Shown: positions 42,665 through 51,694 of the stretch, in pieces
How the letters are laid out: every line of letters begins with the position of its first letter
Position numbering within the stretch: the first letter of the stretch is position 1
From: JBEBGV01 sp040081265
GTDB taxonomy: Bacteria > Acidobacteriota > Vicinamibacteria > Vicinamibacterales > UBA2999
Length of the DNA stretch: 64,000 nucleotides
Direction: 5' to 3'
NCBI GenBank assembly: GCA_040081265.1
Contig: JBEBGV010000001.1
Coordinates: forward strand, 1-64,000
The notes under the pieces: model-generated
What the model was told of the DNA's origin: nothing
The model's input: only the letters and a program-made list of their open reading frames with translations
The model's database searches: none
Translations under genes and position numbers: made by a program

Positions 42665-42922
42665 TTGGATTTCTGGCAGGTCCATGGGTGGTTGTTTCTC
42701 TTAGCCGCGGCAGTGTTCCCACGGCTCGCGATGTTGTTCGCCGTAGCTGTGCCCTTCGGCTGGCTCGCATGGCTCGGCTGGGCTTTCGTGCCGCACTTTA
42801 CCGTAGCGATTCTCGCGACCAGGTACTACTGGGACACCAATCCGATCCTGTGCGTTATTGCTTGGCTCTGCGCGTTCGGCGGGACGGCGGGAGAGGGCAA
42901 GATCGTCACTCACAAGCGCTGA
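42665..42922 (+). CDS. Small membrane protein, hypothetical
   Basis: Eighty-five residues from a TTG that follows AGAGG. Three hydrophobic segments (about residues 7-30, 32-50 and 60-75), with a basic end KIVTHKR. It follows the DUF4268 gene by 40 bp and may be co-transcribed. No specific family. Confidence 0.55.
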   Translation: MDFWQVHGWLFLLAAAVFPRLAMLFAVAVPFGWLAWLGWAFVPHFTVAILATRYYWDTNPILCVIAWLCAFGGTAGEGKIVTHKR

Positions 42923-42932
42923 GATCGGCGCA

Positions 42933-43265
42933 CTACCGCATCGCTCGCGCCTTCCGCAGCCACATATCCCCATCCAGCACGTCGGCGTAGAGACACCGTC
43001 GCGGGCTGCGGTCGAAATGCCACAACAGCAGGAGATGCGCGCTTAACCACGCCCGCCACGCGACGCGGTCCCCCATGCGCCGCGCGTAGAGCACCGCCGC
43101 GCACGCGGGCAGCAGATCGTCCGTGGTGCCATCCGGCGATAGCACCCCCGCTGCGCCGAACCGTGCCTCGTACGAATACCGACTGCTCCTGATGTCGTTG
43201 CACGACGCAACCCTACGACATCCGGAACGGTGGTGCGGCCGAACCCGCCCATCCCCCGTCTCCAA
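42933..43265 (-). CDS. Possible protein or gene remnant
   Basis: The last ~70 codons look protein-like (DLLPACAAVLYARRMGDRVA, AWLSAHLLLLWHFDRS, LDGDMWLRKARAMR), while the first ~40 do not. No family. It may be the 3' remnant of a helical gene from the mobile region. Confidence 0.3.
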   Translation of the reverse strand: METGDGRVRPHHRSGCRRVASCNDIRSSRYSYEARFGAAGVLSPDGTTDDLLPACAAVLYARRMGDRVAWRAWLSAHLLLLWHFDRSPRRCLYADVLDGDMWLRKARAMR

Positions 43266-43649
43266 AATGTCTCCACGACCGAGGAGGATTCACGAGGACT
43301 CGAGCGGACGTGCGAAGACGAACCGAGCTGCATGTCGCCCGGCGCATCGCCGACGATACTCCTGCCTTGTTCGGAACTGTCCCCACGATTGTCCCTGAGA
43401 CGCGCCAAACCAGCGCCGCCAGAGCCAACGCCAGCCAACTCGCTCGATCGGGGAAGTACAAAACAGTGAAGGATTTGCGAGGAAAATCGAAGATGTCCGA
43501 GAGGCGGATTTCCGTTTAGCAAACCGCCGCTTTCGGCCACTCAGCCACCTCACCGCGGGAGTCTCAGTATACGACAGGCGTCAGCTTCGCTGAGGAACAC
43601 GAGGGCGTAGAATTGTGGTGGCGGGCGACGGCTCCGCAGCGGTCGCCTT
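43266..43649. other. Junction between accessory and core regions, no supported gene
   Basis: Frames on both strands are shadows without domains. Gene content changes here from accessory to core. I see no obvious direct repeat or tRNA marking the boundary. Confidence 0.35.
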
Positions 43650-45170
43650 ATGCCACACCCATCCCACTCCCCCGGACACCATCGCGCCATTCTCGCCGGG
43701 ATCGCCAGTCGCGCGATGGTCGAGCGCGGCCTTTTGCCCGCCTTCTCGGACGCTGCACTCGCCGAAGTCGCACGCCTGCAGACAGCAGCCCCATCGCGGC
43801 TGGCGGCCGGCTCCGGTGATTCTTCAATTCGGGATCTGACCGCGCTGCCCTGGGCCTCGATCGATAACGATGACTCCCGGGACCTCGACCAGCTGACGGT
43901 CGCCGAGATTCTTGCGACAGATGAGGTCGCCATCAAGGTCGCGATCGCCGACGTCGACACCCTCGTACCGGACGGCTCGGCCATCGACGCACATGCGCGA
44001 CAGAACACCACCTCGGTCTATACGGCAGGCGGCATTTTCCCGATGCTGCCCGAAACGCTCTCGACCGACCTGACCTCGCTCAATCCCGGCGTTGAGCGTC
44101 TGGCTGTCGTGGTGGAATTCGTCGTGGCAGCCGACGGCTCGATTCCGCGCTCGGACATCTATCGGGCCCGGGTCCGCAATCAGGCCAAGCTTGCCTACAA
44201 CGGGGTGGCCGCGTGGCTCGACGGGACATCACCGGCGCCGGCTGCCGTGGCCACCGTTGACTCTCTATCCGAGAATCTGCAGGCCCAGGAGCGCGTCGCC
44301 AAGGCCCTCAGGAATCGACGTCACGTACAGGGAGCGCTGAGCCTGGACAGCCTGAGGGCTCGACCGGTCTTCGAGGGCGACCTCATCAGCCGGCTTGATA
44401 TTGATCGAAAGAACCGCGCGACCGAGATCATCGAAGACTTCATGATTGCCGCCAACGGCGTCACGGCTCGATACCTCGCAGCACAACGCTTTCCGTCAAT
44501 CCGGCGGGTCGTCCGCACGCCGAAGCGCTGGGATCGCATCGTGACGCTGGCGTTGACGCACGGCACGAGACTGCCGGCGCAACCCGACTCTGTTGCCCTC
44601 GACGCGTTTCTGGTGGCCTCACGCGCGACGGACCCGGAGCGGTTTCCCGACCTGTCCCTGTCCATCATCAAACTACTCGGGTCGGGCGAGTACGTTGCCG
44701 AACAGCCCGGCGTGACGCCGCCCGGGCACTTCGGTCTCGCCGTCAGAGATTACACACACTCGACCGCACCGAATCGGCGCTATCCAGACCTGGTGACGCA
44801 GCGTCTCCTGAAGGCCGCGATGGCGAGCCGCGCCGCGCCGTACGACTTTGAACAGCTCGACGTGCTGGCCCGGCACTTTACCGCGGCGGAAGATGCCGCC
44901 AGCAAGGTGGAACGTCAGGTGAGCAAGTCGGCGGCAGCCTTGCTGCTCGAATCACGAATCGGTGAGCGCTTTGACGCACTCGTGACTGGTGCATCTGAAA
45001 AGGGCACGTGGGCGAGATTGCTGACCATCCCGGTCGAAGGACGACTGGTCCGTGGAAACGGTGCCGATGTCGGCGACCAGATTCGCGTCGAACTGGTCTC
45101 GGTCAACGTCGAACGAGGGTTTATCGATTTCGCATCGGTCACGACCGGTGCCCGATCCCGGCGCCCGTGA
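43650..45170 (+). CDS. RNB-domain ribonuclease (RNase II/R family)
   Basis: This 506-residue protein is built around an RNB catalytic domain: LPWASIDNDDSRDLDQ (metal-binding aspartates, about residues 67-82), VAIADVDTLV, SVYTAGGIFPMLPETLSTDLTSLNPG and, later, DYTHSTAPNRRYPDLVTQRLL. It lacks the long N-terminal cold-shock domains of RNase R and has only a short C-terminal S1-like part, so it is the short form seen in several phyla. It would degrade RNA 3' to 5'. An alternative start is the ATG at 43716. Confidence 0.92.
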   Translation: MPHPSHSPGHHRAILAGIASRAMVERGLLPAFSDAALAEVARLQTAAPSRLAAGSGDSSIRDLTALPWASIDNDDSRDLDQLTVAEILATDEVAIKVAIADVDTLVPDGSAIDAHARQNTTSVYTAGGIFPMLPETLSTDLTSLNPGVERLAVVVEFVVAADGSIPRSDIYRARVRNQAKLAYNGVAAWLDGTSPAPAAVATVDSLSENLQAQERVAKALRNRRHVQGALSLDSLRARPVFEGDLISRLDIDRKNRATEIIEDFMIAANGVTARYLAAQRFPSIRRVVRTPKRWDRIVTLALTHGTRLPAQPDSVALDAFLVASRATDPERFPDLSLSIIKLLGSGEYVAEQPGVTPPGHFGLAVRDYTHSTAPNRRYPDLVTQRLLKAAMASRAAPYDFEQLDVLARHFTAAEDAASKVERQVSKSAAALLLESRIGERFDALVTGASEKGTWARLLTIPVEGRLVRGNGADVGDQIRVELVSVNVERGFIDFASVTTGARSRRP

Positions 45171-46400
45171 TCAGCTGGCGCTGAGCAGAGAGCTCCGCGC
45201 CACGTCGGCCAGCCGTGGCAGCGCCTGCACCGGCAGACGCACCGTGAAACGGCTGCCCCGCCTGAGCCCGTCACTGGCCACGTCGACTCTCCCGCCGTGG
45301 AGCTCCGCCAGCCGCCGAACCAGGGTCAATCCCAGCCCCAGTCCACCGCGTGTCTTGTCGCGGGATTCCGACAACTGAACCAGCGGTTCGAAAATACTCT
45401 GCAACCGCTCCGCCGGGATGCCGGCGCCATCGTCCTGAACGGTCACGATGGCATCGCTGCCTTCCGATGACACGGCGATGTCGATGTGCCCCCTGTCGGG
45501 CGTGTACTTGGTGGCGTTGTCCACCAGGTTCGACACAATCTGCGCCAGTCGGACGGGATCCGCGTGAACGAAGATGGGGTCGTGGGTCAACCGCACGGTC
45601 ATCACCTGCTGATGGCGCTCAACCTCGTCACGACGACCCTCGAGTGCGTCCTTCACGAACACACCCAGATCGAGCGACTGCACTTTCAGTTCGAGCTTGC
45701 CACTCTGAATCCGTGCGACATCCAGCAGGTCGTCAACGAGACGATTCACGTGGAGACTCTGGCGACCGATCATCTCCACGCTCTGCTGGATGGCGCGATC
45801 CTGACCAGCGCACGCCTTGAGAACCGCCGCCGCGGTGGTGAGCACTGACAGGGGATTGCGAAGTTCATGGCCCAGCGTTGCAATGAACTGGTCCTTCCGA
45901 GCCTCGCTGCGCGCCGCGACATCGCCGGCTCGCCAGACCTGCCAGGCAGACGACGCTAACAGCGTCAACACACCGAGGACACGGACATCCTCACCGTCGA
46001 ACCGGCGTGCGGGATCGTGACTGACAACCCAGAGAGTGCCCGCCAGCTTCCCGTGGTCGTGGATTGGCAGCACGAGTGTCTCCTCGATCAGCGAGGTATT
46101 CATTCGGGTGGGCGTCAACACGCCTGATCCCGCCGCCCACTCGAAACCGTCGGCAACGAGCAGGCTCACACCCGCACCATCGGCGCGACAGAGGTCCACG
46201 ACGACGTCTGTCAGCACCTGCAGGAGGGTCCCGGGACAGTCGGCAAGCGCAGCAACCAGCGTCTCAACCGCACGATGCTCCGCGGCAAAGTCGGGCGCAC
46301 GATAGGCGCGCTGCCCGAGTCGGAGAGTCATGTCCACGTCGGCGAGGTTGAGCGCAAGCGGATTCGGGGGAATTGCGGTGGGATGATCAAGGCACTGCAT
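45171..46400 (-). CDS. GAF-domain sensor histidine kinase
   Basis: This 409-residue soluble kinase has no membrane helix. Residues about 40-165 form a GAF-type domain (VVDLCRADGAGVSLLVADG, LVLPIHDHGKLAGTLWVVSH). A HisKA domain carries the phospho-histidine (FIATLGHELRNPLSVL). A HATPase domain has LVDNATKYTP, VQDDGAGIP, GGLGLGLTLV and a final GSRFTVRLP. It starts at the ATG 46400 after AGGACGAAG. No response regulator is adjacent, so it is an orphan, perhaps signalling to a regulator elsewhere. It is divergent from the VIT-family gene. Confidence 0.9.
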   Translation of the reverse strand: MQCLDHPTAIPPNPLALNLADVDMTLRLGQRAYRAPDFAAEHRAVETLVAALADCPGTLLQVLTDVVVDLCRADGAGVSLLVADGFEWAAGSGVLTPTRMNTSLIEETLVLPIHDHGKLAGTLWVVSHDPARRFDGEDVRVLGVLTLLASSAWQVWRAGDVAARSEARKDQFIATLGHELRNPLSVLTTAAAVLKACAGQDRAIQQSVEMIGRQSLHVNRLVDDLLDVARIQSGKLELKVQSLDLGVFVKDALEGRRDEVERHQQVMTVRLTHDPIFVHADPVRLAQIVSNLVDNATKYTPDRGHIDIAVSSEGSDAIVTVQDDGAGIPAERLQSIFEPLVQLSESRDKTRGGLGLGLTLVRRLAELHGGRVDVASDGLRRGSRFTVRLPVQALPRLADVARSSLLSAS

Positions 46401-46555
46401 GGTCTTCGTCCTGAGCGAGCATAGAACCTCTGCAGCACCGGCGATGTACCGTTTCGCACAAGGCACAGTCGTCTCGTCTGCCGGAACGGGGTGTTTCTGC
46501 CAGTGCGAGATTTTTCTGGCTGGCACAGCGACCCTTTGTGGGATAGAGCTGTTCC

Positions 46556-47245
46556 ATGCGTCATCGCGAAGGACACAGAACCGCCCGGATCGGCTGGTTG
46601 CGTGCGGCAGTACTCGGCGCCAACGACGGCATCGTCTCGACGGCCAGCCTGGTCGTCGGCGTCGCAGCGTCTGACGCCAGTCGGGCGCAGGTGCTGGTGG
46701 CCGGCATGGCCGGTCTCGTGGCCGGCGCCCTCTCGATGGCAGCGGGCGAGTACGTCTCGGTCAGCTCACAAGCCGACACCGAAAACGCCGACCTCACGCG
46801 GGAGCGGACGGAGCTGGCCAGTTCGCCGCAAGCTGAGGAAGACGAACTGACCGGCATCTACGTGCGTCGCGGTCTCGATCACGCGCTGGCGCGAACGGTC
46901 GCGCAGCAACTGACGGCAAAGGACGCGCTCAAGGCGCATGCCCGCGACGAGCTCGGCCTGTCCGACGAGCTGTCTGCGCGCCCGCTGCAGGCAGCGCTGG
47001 CGTCTGCGGGGACCTTTGCCGTCGGCGCGGCGCTGCCGATGCTGACGGTTCTTCTTGCCCCGACCGCGATGATGTCGCCGGTGGTGGCAGGCGTTTCGCT
47101 CGTGTGCCTCGCCGGTCTGGGTGCGCTGGCCGCTGGTGCCGGCGGCGCACCGCCGACCACGGGGGCCGTGCGCGTGGCGTTCTGGGGCGCACTGGCGATG
47201 GGACTCACTGCTGCCGTCGGGGCGTTGTTCGGCGCGACACCCTGA
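46556..47245 (+). CDS. VIT1/CCC1-family transporter
   Basis: This 229-residue inner-membrane protein has five helices (about residues 17-37, 45-66, 145-165, 170-190, 205-227). The family start LRAAVLGANDGIVSTASLVVGVA and SMAAGEYVSVSSQADTE are diagnostic of VIT1/CCC1 iron/manganese transporters. The loop of charged residues (about 72-140) corresponds to the cytoplasmic metal-binding region. Bacterial members are thought to export Fe2+ or Mn2+. Confidence 0.92.
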   Translation: MRHREGHRTARIGWLRAAVLGANDGIVSTASLVVGVAASDASRAQVLVAGMAGLVAGALSMAAGEYVSVSSQADTENADLTRERTELASSPQAEEDELTGIYVRRGLDHALARTVAQQLTAKDALKAHARDELGLSDELSARPLQAALASAGTFAVGAALPMLTVLLAPTAMMSPVVAGVSLVCLAGLGALAAGAGGAPPTTGAVRVAFWGALAMGLTAAVGALFGATP

Positions 47246-47258
47246 TGCGCGCGCTGGT

Positions 47259-47783
47259 CTAGCGGGGCGTTCGAGAGAGGTTCGTCTGGCCAAACGGCCG
47301 ATACTGACCGTCAGGCAAGCGCACCAGGTCTGTAACCTCCAACCTGTCCGGGCCCAGCAGCACGTAGGTCGTGCGGCCGCGTTCGGTCGACTCACTCCCC
47401 CAGTCGCTCGTCAGAGTGTTTCCCGACAACGTCAGGCTGAGCGGAAGAATCACGCCGCGGGAGTCGATCCAGGTGCCGACGCCTCCGGTCGCGTCCGGCG
47501 ATGCCGCACGGTAGTAGCCGTGGCTCTCGAGCACCTCGATTGGACGAGTCGCAGTCGGAGCCATCTCGTTGCGGAATCGCAAGTGCACGAACCGGCCCGC
47601 AAGTTCGAGCGACCACGTCATCGCGACGGTCGCCGGACGACCGCTGACAGTCCCGCGGCCGTTCCAGTCGCCGAGCAGCGCGGACAGCACCGGCGGCAGC
47701 CTGGCGGACCCGGCCTGTGCCGCCGGAAACGCTCCGGCCCACACGGTGACGATCGCCGCAAGCACCCAGATGGGTGTTCTCAT
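47259..47783 (-). CDS. Secreted hypothetical protein, last gene of the ECF42 operon
   Basis: This 174-residue protein has a signal peptide (residues 1-24, cleavage after AAQA). The mature part is beta-rich: LGDWNGRGTVSGRPATVAMTWSLELAGRFVHL, then GTWIDSRGVILPL. It looks like a small lipocalin- or DUF1579-like barrel domain. The ATG lies 8 bases after GGAGG and overlaps the sigma gene stop (ATGA), so it is in one operon with the sigma factor and its YCII partner. The link may reflect a sigma-controlled envelope function; the protein family is not certain. Confidence 0.7.
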   Translation of the reverse strand: MRTPIWVLAAIVTVWAGAFPAAQAGSARLPPVLSALLGDWNGRGTVSGRPATVAMTWSLELAGRFVHLRFRNEMAPTATRPIEVLESHGYYRAASPDATGGVGTWIDSRGVILPLSLTLSGNTLTSDWGSESTERGRTTYVLLGPDRLEVTDLVRLPDGQYRPFGQTNLSRTPR

Positions 47784-49075
47784 GCTGACCTCCGCGCCAG
47801 TGCGTCGAGTCGTGACTGAAGGAACCGGCGTTCGGGCTCCGAACACTGGCGTTTGAGGGCTTCGCGGTAGGCGCGCGCCGCCTCTTTCGCTTGTCCTGCC
47901 TCAGCGAGCAGCTCGGCGCGGACGGCCGGGAGCAGGTAGTACCGCGCAAGCGACCCGGCGCGATCGACCGCCGCCAGCGCAGCCAGCCCCTCAGCAGGGC
48001 CGGCGACACGAGCCAGCGCCACGGCGCGATTCAGTCGCACGACCGGCGTCGGTGTGAGCAGCACCAGGCGGTCGTACAGCGCCAGGATCGTCGTCCAGTC
48101 GGTCGCGGTCCCGTCAGGCGCCGCAGCATGCGTGGCGGCAATAGCAGCCTGCAGGTGGAAGGCGCTTTCACACGACGCCTGCATCGACTGCTCGAGATGC
48201 TGGAAGCCCAGCGAGTTCAAGGACATGTCCCACGTTCGGCGGTCCTGGTCTTCGAGGCGCACAAGCTCTCCTGCCGCGTTCAGACGAGCCGGAATTCGTG
48301 CGGCATGCAGCGCCATCAGTGCCACCAGCGCATGTGAGCGCGGCGTTGCCACCTCACGCGTCCCGGCGATCAGTCGGCCAAGCCGCAGTGCCTCGCGGCA
48401 GAGGTCAGCCCGAACCAGGTTGTCGCCGGCGTGAGCGGTGTATCCCTCGTTGAAGAGCAGGTAGATCACATCGAGCGCTGAATCTACGCGGGGCACGAGG
48501 GCCCGCCCGGCGGGCAAGACAAAGCGGATCCTGTGCGCACGAATCAGTCGCTTGGCTCGCACCAGACGTTGCGCGATGGCTCGCTCGTCTGCCAGGAGGG
48601 CACGGGCAATCTCGGCCACGCTGAAACCGCTCACTGCTTTCAGGCTCAGTGCCACCCGCGCGCCGCGCGGCAGCGCGGGGTGACAACACATCATCACCAT
48701 CCGCAGCTCGTCGTCGGCCCAGTCCGGCTGACGTGTTGTTGAGTCAACGACGGCGGCGCGGCGGTCTTCCTCGATCGCGCGCGCCAGCCGGGCGGCTCGA
48801 GCATCGAACCGGACCTGCCGTCGCAGCAGATCGATCGCGCGATTGGTCGCCACCCTTCTGAGCCACGCTCCAGGCTGATCCGGGACTCCGCTGAACGGCC
48901 ACTGTTGAAGCGCAACGATCAAGGCGTCCTGGACAATGTCTTCGGCGAGCGCGAGCCGGCCAGGGCCAAGTCGCCTCGTGAAGTAGGCAACAAGATGTCC
49001 GGCTTCGGCGCGGAAGAGCCGCTCAACCAGCGGAGACGTCACCGCGGACGTCGCGGGCACTCTGTCACCTGCCAT
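47780..49075 (-). CDS. ECF42-type RNA polymerase sigma factor
   Basis: About 431 residues from the ATG at 49075. Sigma region 2 has AYFTRRLGPGRLALAEDIVQDALIVALQQWP and WLRRVATNRAIDLLRR; region 4 has LSLKAVSGFSVAEIARALLADERAIAQRLVRAK. The long C-terminal half (DUF6596 and TPR-like helices) is the hallmark of ECF42 factors. As usual for this group, the neighbour is a YCII/DGPF-family protein; their genes overlap by 11 bp, and no anti-sigma factor is present. Regulation is thought to involve the C-terminal extension rather than an anti-sigma factor. The targets are not known. Confidence 0.92.
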   Translation of the reverse strand: MAGDRVPATSAVTSPLVERLFRAEAGHLVAYFTRRLGPGRLALAEDIVQDALIVALQQWPFSGVPDQPGAWLRRVATNRAIDLLRRQVRFDARAARLARAIEEDRRAAVVDSTTRQPDWADDELRMVMMCCHPALPRGARVALSLKAVSGFSVAEIARALLADERAIAQRLVRAKRLIRAHRIRFVLPAGRALVPRVDSALDVIYLLFNEGYTAHAGDNLVRADLCREALRLGRLIAGTREVATPRSHALVALMALHAARIPARLNAAGELVRLEDQDRRTWDMSLNSLGFQHLEQSMQASCESAFHLQAAIAATHAAAPDGTATDWTTILALYDRLVLLTPTPVVRLNRAVALARVAGPAEGLAALAAVDRAGSLARYYLLPAVRAELLAEAGQAKEAARAYREALKRQCSEPERRFLQSRLDALARRSA

Positions 49076-49415
49076 CAACCTGACGAACCTCGATCGCACC
49101 GGAATAGTCCAGGTGTGGACAGTCGTGGGCTAGGCGGACGGCCTCGTCGTAGTCGGCGGCCTTGATGACGAACAGGCCGCCCATGACTTCCTTGCTCTCG
49201 AGATAGGGACCGTCACTGACGAGCACTTCCCCCTTCGTCCGGCGCATGACCCGGCCAGGGTCCGAGGTCAACTTGGTTCCCTCCACCAGGAGGTCTCGGT
49301 CCCGGAGGGACTGTCCCCACGCCATGTAGCGCTGAACGACGGCCTGCATCTCCGCCGGGCTCATGGTTGCAAACGACTTGGGCTGGTCGTGCAGCAGCAG
49401 CACAAACTTGGGCAT
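49065..49415 (-). CDS. YCII-related (DGPF) protein
   Basis: This 116-residue protein has the YCII/DGPF core: KFVLLLHDQP at the start, VSDGPYLESKEVMGGLFVIKA (the DGP motif) and the terminal AIEVRQVDG. These small proteins sit next to ECF42 and ECF41 sigma genes; their exact role is not settled. ATG at 49415. The end overlaps the sigma gene start. It is divergent from ppk2. Confidence 0.9.
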   Translation of the reverse strand: MPKFVLLLHDQPKSFATMSPAEMQAVVQRYMAWGQSLRDRDLLVEGTKLTSDPGRVMRRTKGEVLVSDGPYLESKEVMGGLFVIKAADYDEAVRLAHDCPHLDYSGAIEVRQVDGR

Positions 49416-49529
49416 ACGGACTGTCCTTTCGTGTTTCTTACGATGCCGACCGACGTGACTGGTTCAGAGACGAACGGGCGCGCCCGGTATCGACATTGCG
49501 GGGGGCGCTGGCGAAGGTTACGCTGTCCC

Positions 49530-50456
49530 GTGAAGAACCTCACCAACCGCTTTCGCGTGATGCCGCGCTCCCGCACGTCGCTGGCTGCGCTCGATCCCTG
49601 TGACACCGACGGTATCAGCAAGGCGACGGCAGGCGACCGCCTCGAGAAGGGCATCGCCCGGCTCTCCGACGCGCAGGAGCGTCTCTATGCGCTCAACACC
49701 TGGTCGGTGCTCATCATCTTCCAGGCTCCTGACGCCGCCGGGAAGGACAGCACGATCAAGCACGTGATGTCCGGCGTGAATCCCCAGGGATGTCAGGTGT
49801 TCAGCTTCAAGGCGCCGTCGGCCGAAGAACTTGACCACGACTTCCTCTGGCGGTCTGCCAAGGCGCTCCCGGAGCGCGGACGCATCGGCATCCACAACCG
49901 TTCGTACTACGAGGAAGTCATCGTCACCCGCGTCCACCCTGGGATTCTCGAGCGACAGCAGCTCCCGGGGAAGGCCGGCGACGGATCGTTCTGGCAGCGG
50001 CGGTTTGACTCGATCAACAACTTCGAACAGCACCTCGTGCTGAACGGAACGCTGGTCCTGAAGTTCTTCCTGCACATTTCGAGAGACGAGCAGCGCAAGC
50101 GCTTCATCGAACGCTTGAGTGAACCGGAAAAGTACTGGAAGTTCTCGCCTGGAGACCTCGTCGAGCGTCAGCACTGGGACGACTACGCCGCAGCATACGA
50201 ATCGGTGTTCAGGGAAACAAGTACTGCGCACGCCCCGTGGTTCATCGTACCTGCCGACCACAAGTGGTTCACACGAATGGCGGTGGCCGAGATTATCTGT
50301 GACGCCCTCGAGCACCTCGAGCTGTCGTTCCCGACGGTGTCGAAAAGTCAGAGGGAAGAGTGGGCTACATCGCGTGCGGCCCTCGAAGCGGAAGACGTCA
50401 GTTCGCGGGCGCCGCGCCCTCGCAGGCCAGGCCGTCCGCGCCGAGGTCGGCCGTGA
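49530..50456 (+). CDS. ppk2: Polyphosphate kinase 2 family protein
   Basis: This 308-residue PPK2-family kinase transfers phosphate between polyphosphate and nucleotides. Walker A is PDAAGKDSTIKHVMSG; the Walker B/lid region is IGIHNRSYYEEVIVTRVHP; and HDFLWRSAKALPERG is the family signature. The GTG at 49530 is preferred because the N-terminus then aligns with the family; ATG 49560 is possible. Single-domain PPK2 proteins usually make NDP or NTP from polyP. The last 59 bp overlap the convergent gene at 50398, and the C-terminal tail is unusually basic (RPRRPGRPRRGRP). Confidence 0.92.
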   Translation: MKNLTNRFRVMPRSRTSLAALDPCDTDGISKATAGDRLEKGIARLSDAQERLYALNTWSVLIIFQAPDAAGKDSTIKHVMSGVNPQGCQVFSFKAPSAEELDHDFLWRSAKALPERGRIGIHNRSYYEEVIVTRVHPGILERQQLPGKAGDGSFWQRRFDSINNFEQHLVLNGTLVLKFFLHISRDEQRKRFIERLSEPEKYWKFSPGDLVERQHWDDYAAAYESVFRETSTAHAPWFIVPADHKWFTRMAVAEIICDALEHLELSFPTVSKSQREEWATSRAALEAEDVSSRAPRPRRPGRPRRGRP

Positions 50457-51144
50457 AAGCGATGCCCTCGATTGGCACATAGATCGAGGTGAACTCGGGG
50501 TGTGCCGTGTCGCACACGGTGGTCACGTTCACTCCACGTTGGGCGCTGCCGCGCTCGGGCAGCGTCCAGCGAACCTCCATCAACACATCCCCCGAAGTCG
50601 CGCATAGCCCGGGCTGGCCGGCGATCAGGTCGTCAACCCGGCGCAGTGCTTCGAGCAACTGTCGGTGGTGGTCGACCCCAATGCGACCACGGCACACCGG
50701 GTACCCCACTTTACGGCGATCGGTCATCACGAACGTGTCGCTGACACCGTCGAGATCAATGCGCAGAAAGGTCGCGCCGTCGCCAGGCAGTGGCCTGACA
50801 ACCGATGCGGTGAACGGCGCGCGTTGCCTCGCCAGTTCCTGTGCACGAGCCTCGGCACGGGCGCGACGGTCGGTCACGAAAAGCGCCGCGAGGACGAGGC
50901 ACGACAGCCCGGCAACGGTCACCGCGGCGTTCGAGACCGGCTTGACCTTCCTCGGTGACACCTTCCATGCGGCAAGCCCGCCGGCGACCACACCGGACAC
51001 AAAGCCAATGACGCCCCACCAGAAGACGATGGCCGGCCCGGCCAGCCCGCTGCCCTCGGGCGTCAGCCAGGCCCCGGTCCACAGTCCGGCGACGCCTCCA
51101 GACCAGGCGAGGCTCATGGCGATCAGCACGCGGCGGGTCATCAT
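50398..51144 (-). CDS. Membrane-anchored hypothetical protein
   Basis: About 248 residues. Two or three membrane helices: about 3-22, 34-56 and 69-88. The soluble C-terminal part has a beta-rich core (DGATFLRIDLDGVSDTFVMT, DVLMEVRWTLPERG) and three cysteines. Unknown family. It converges on ppk2 with a 59-bp overlap and diverges from the DUF5996 pseudogene. Confidence 0.55.
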   Translation of the reverse strand: MMTRRVLIAMSLAWSGGVAGLWTGAWLTPEGSGLAGPAIVFWWGVIGFVSGVVAGGLAAWKVSPRKVKPVSNAAVTVAGLSCLVLAALFVTDRRARAEARAQELARQRAPFTASVVRPLPGDGATFLRIDLDGVSDTFVMTDRRKVGYPVCRGRIGVDHHRQLLEALRRVDDLIAGQPGLCATSGDVLMEVRWTLPERGSAQRGVNVTTVCDTAHPEFTSIYVPIEGIAFTADLGADGLACEGAAPAN

Positions 51145-51169
51145 CGCAAGTAATAATCGTGAGCCTAAC

Positions 51170-51693
51170 ATGGCTGAATCATCCTGGCCCGCGCTTCCCT
51201 ACGCACAGTGGAAAGACACCTGCGAAACCCTCCATATGTGGATGCAGGTGATCGGAAAGGTGGCCGTCGCCGCTTCGCCGCCGCTCAATCACTGCTGGGG
51301 GGCAAGACCAGTCCAGCGAATTTCTACTGGGGGAGCTGCGACCTGGCGTTGACACGCTTCTCGGGTCGGCTGGCACCACCGCGGGAAGGCCCGGCCTTCA
51401 TGCGGGACGCCTACTCACACGAGGTGATCAGCCACGGCTTCTGGCCGGGGAACGCTGCGGTGCCCGAAGCAGTGTTCTACGCCTATGCGGTTCCCGAGCC
51501 CGCAGGGTTGAAAGACTTTCGTGCGCTGCCGCCTGCTGCCTACTACCTGGGCGAGATGGGTGAGTTCATCCTGCCCTACGAGGCGGTGAGAACCTCTGCT
51601 TCGCCAGCAGACACGCTGGCCTCGTTCATTGAGAGTACGTATGCGCAGGCGGCGACACTCGGCGGCTGGGATCGCGCGGCTCTCGAACGCTGA
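51170..51693 (+). pseudogene. DUF5996 gene with internal deletion and frameshift
   Basis: The N-terminal part (WPALPYAQWKDTCETLHMWMQ, then a PPLNHCW-type end) and the C-terminal part (SPANFYWGSCDLALTRFSGR ... SHEVISHGFWPGN ... YLGEMGEFILPYEAV) are both typical of DUF5996 proteins. The middle, normally about 150 residues, is missing, and the two parts are in different frames. The junction is a run of G (about 51295-51301) where CACTGCTGGGG meets GGGGGCAAGACC. This is a clear deletion pseudogene. Confidence 0.8.
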
Positions 51694-51694
51694 C

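Noticed and set aside
43290..43553. 87-codon minus-strand ORF before the RNB gene
   Set aside because: Composition rich in R, W and S without pattern; no ribosome site.
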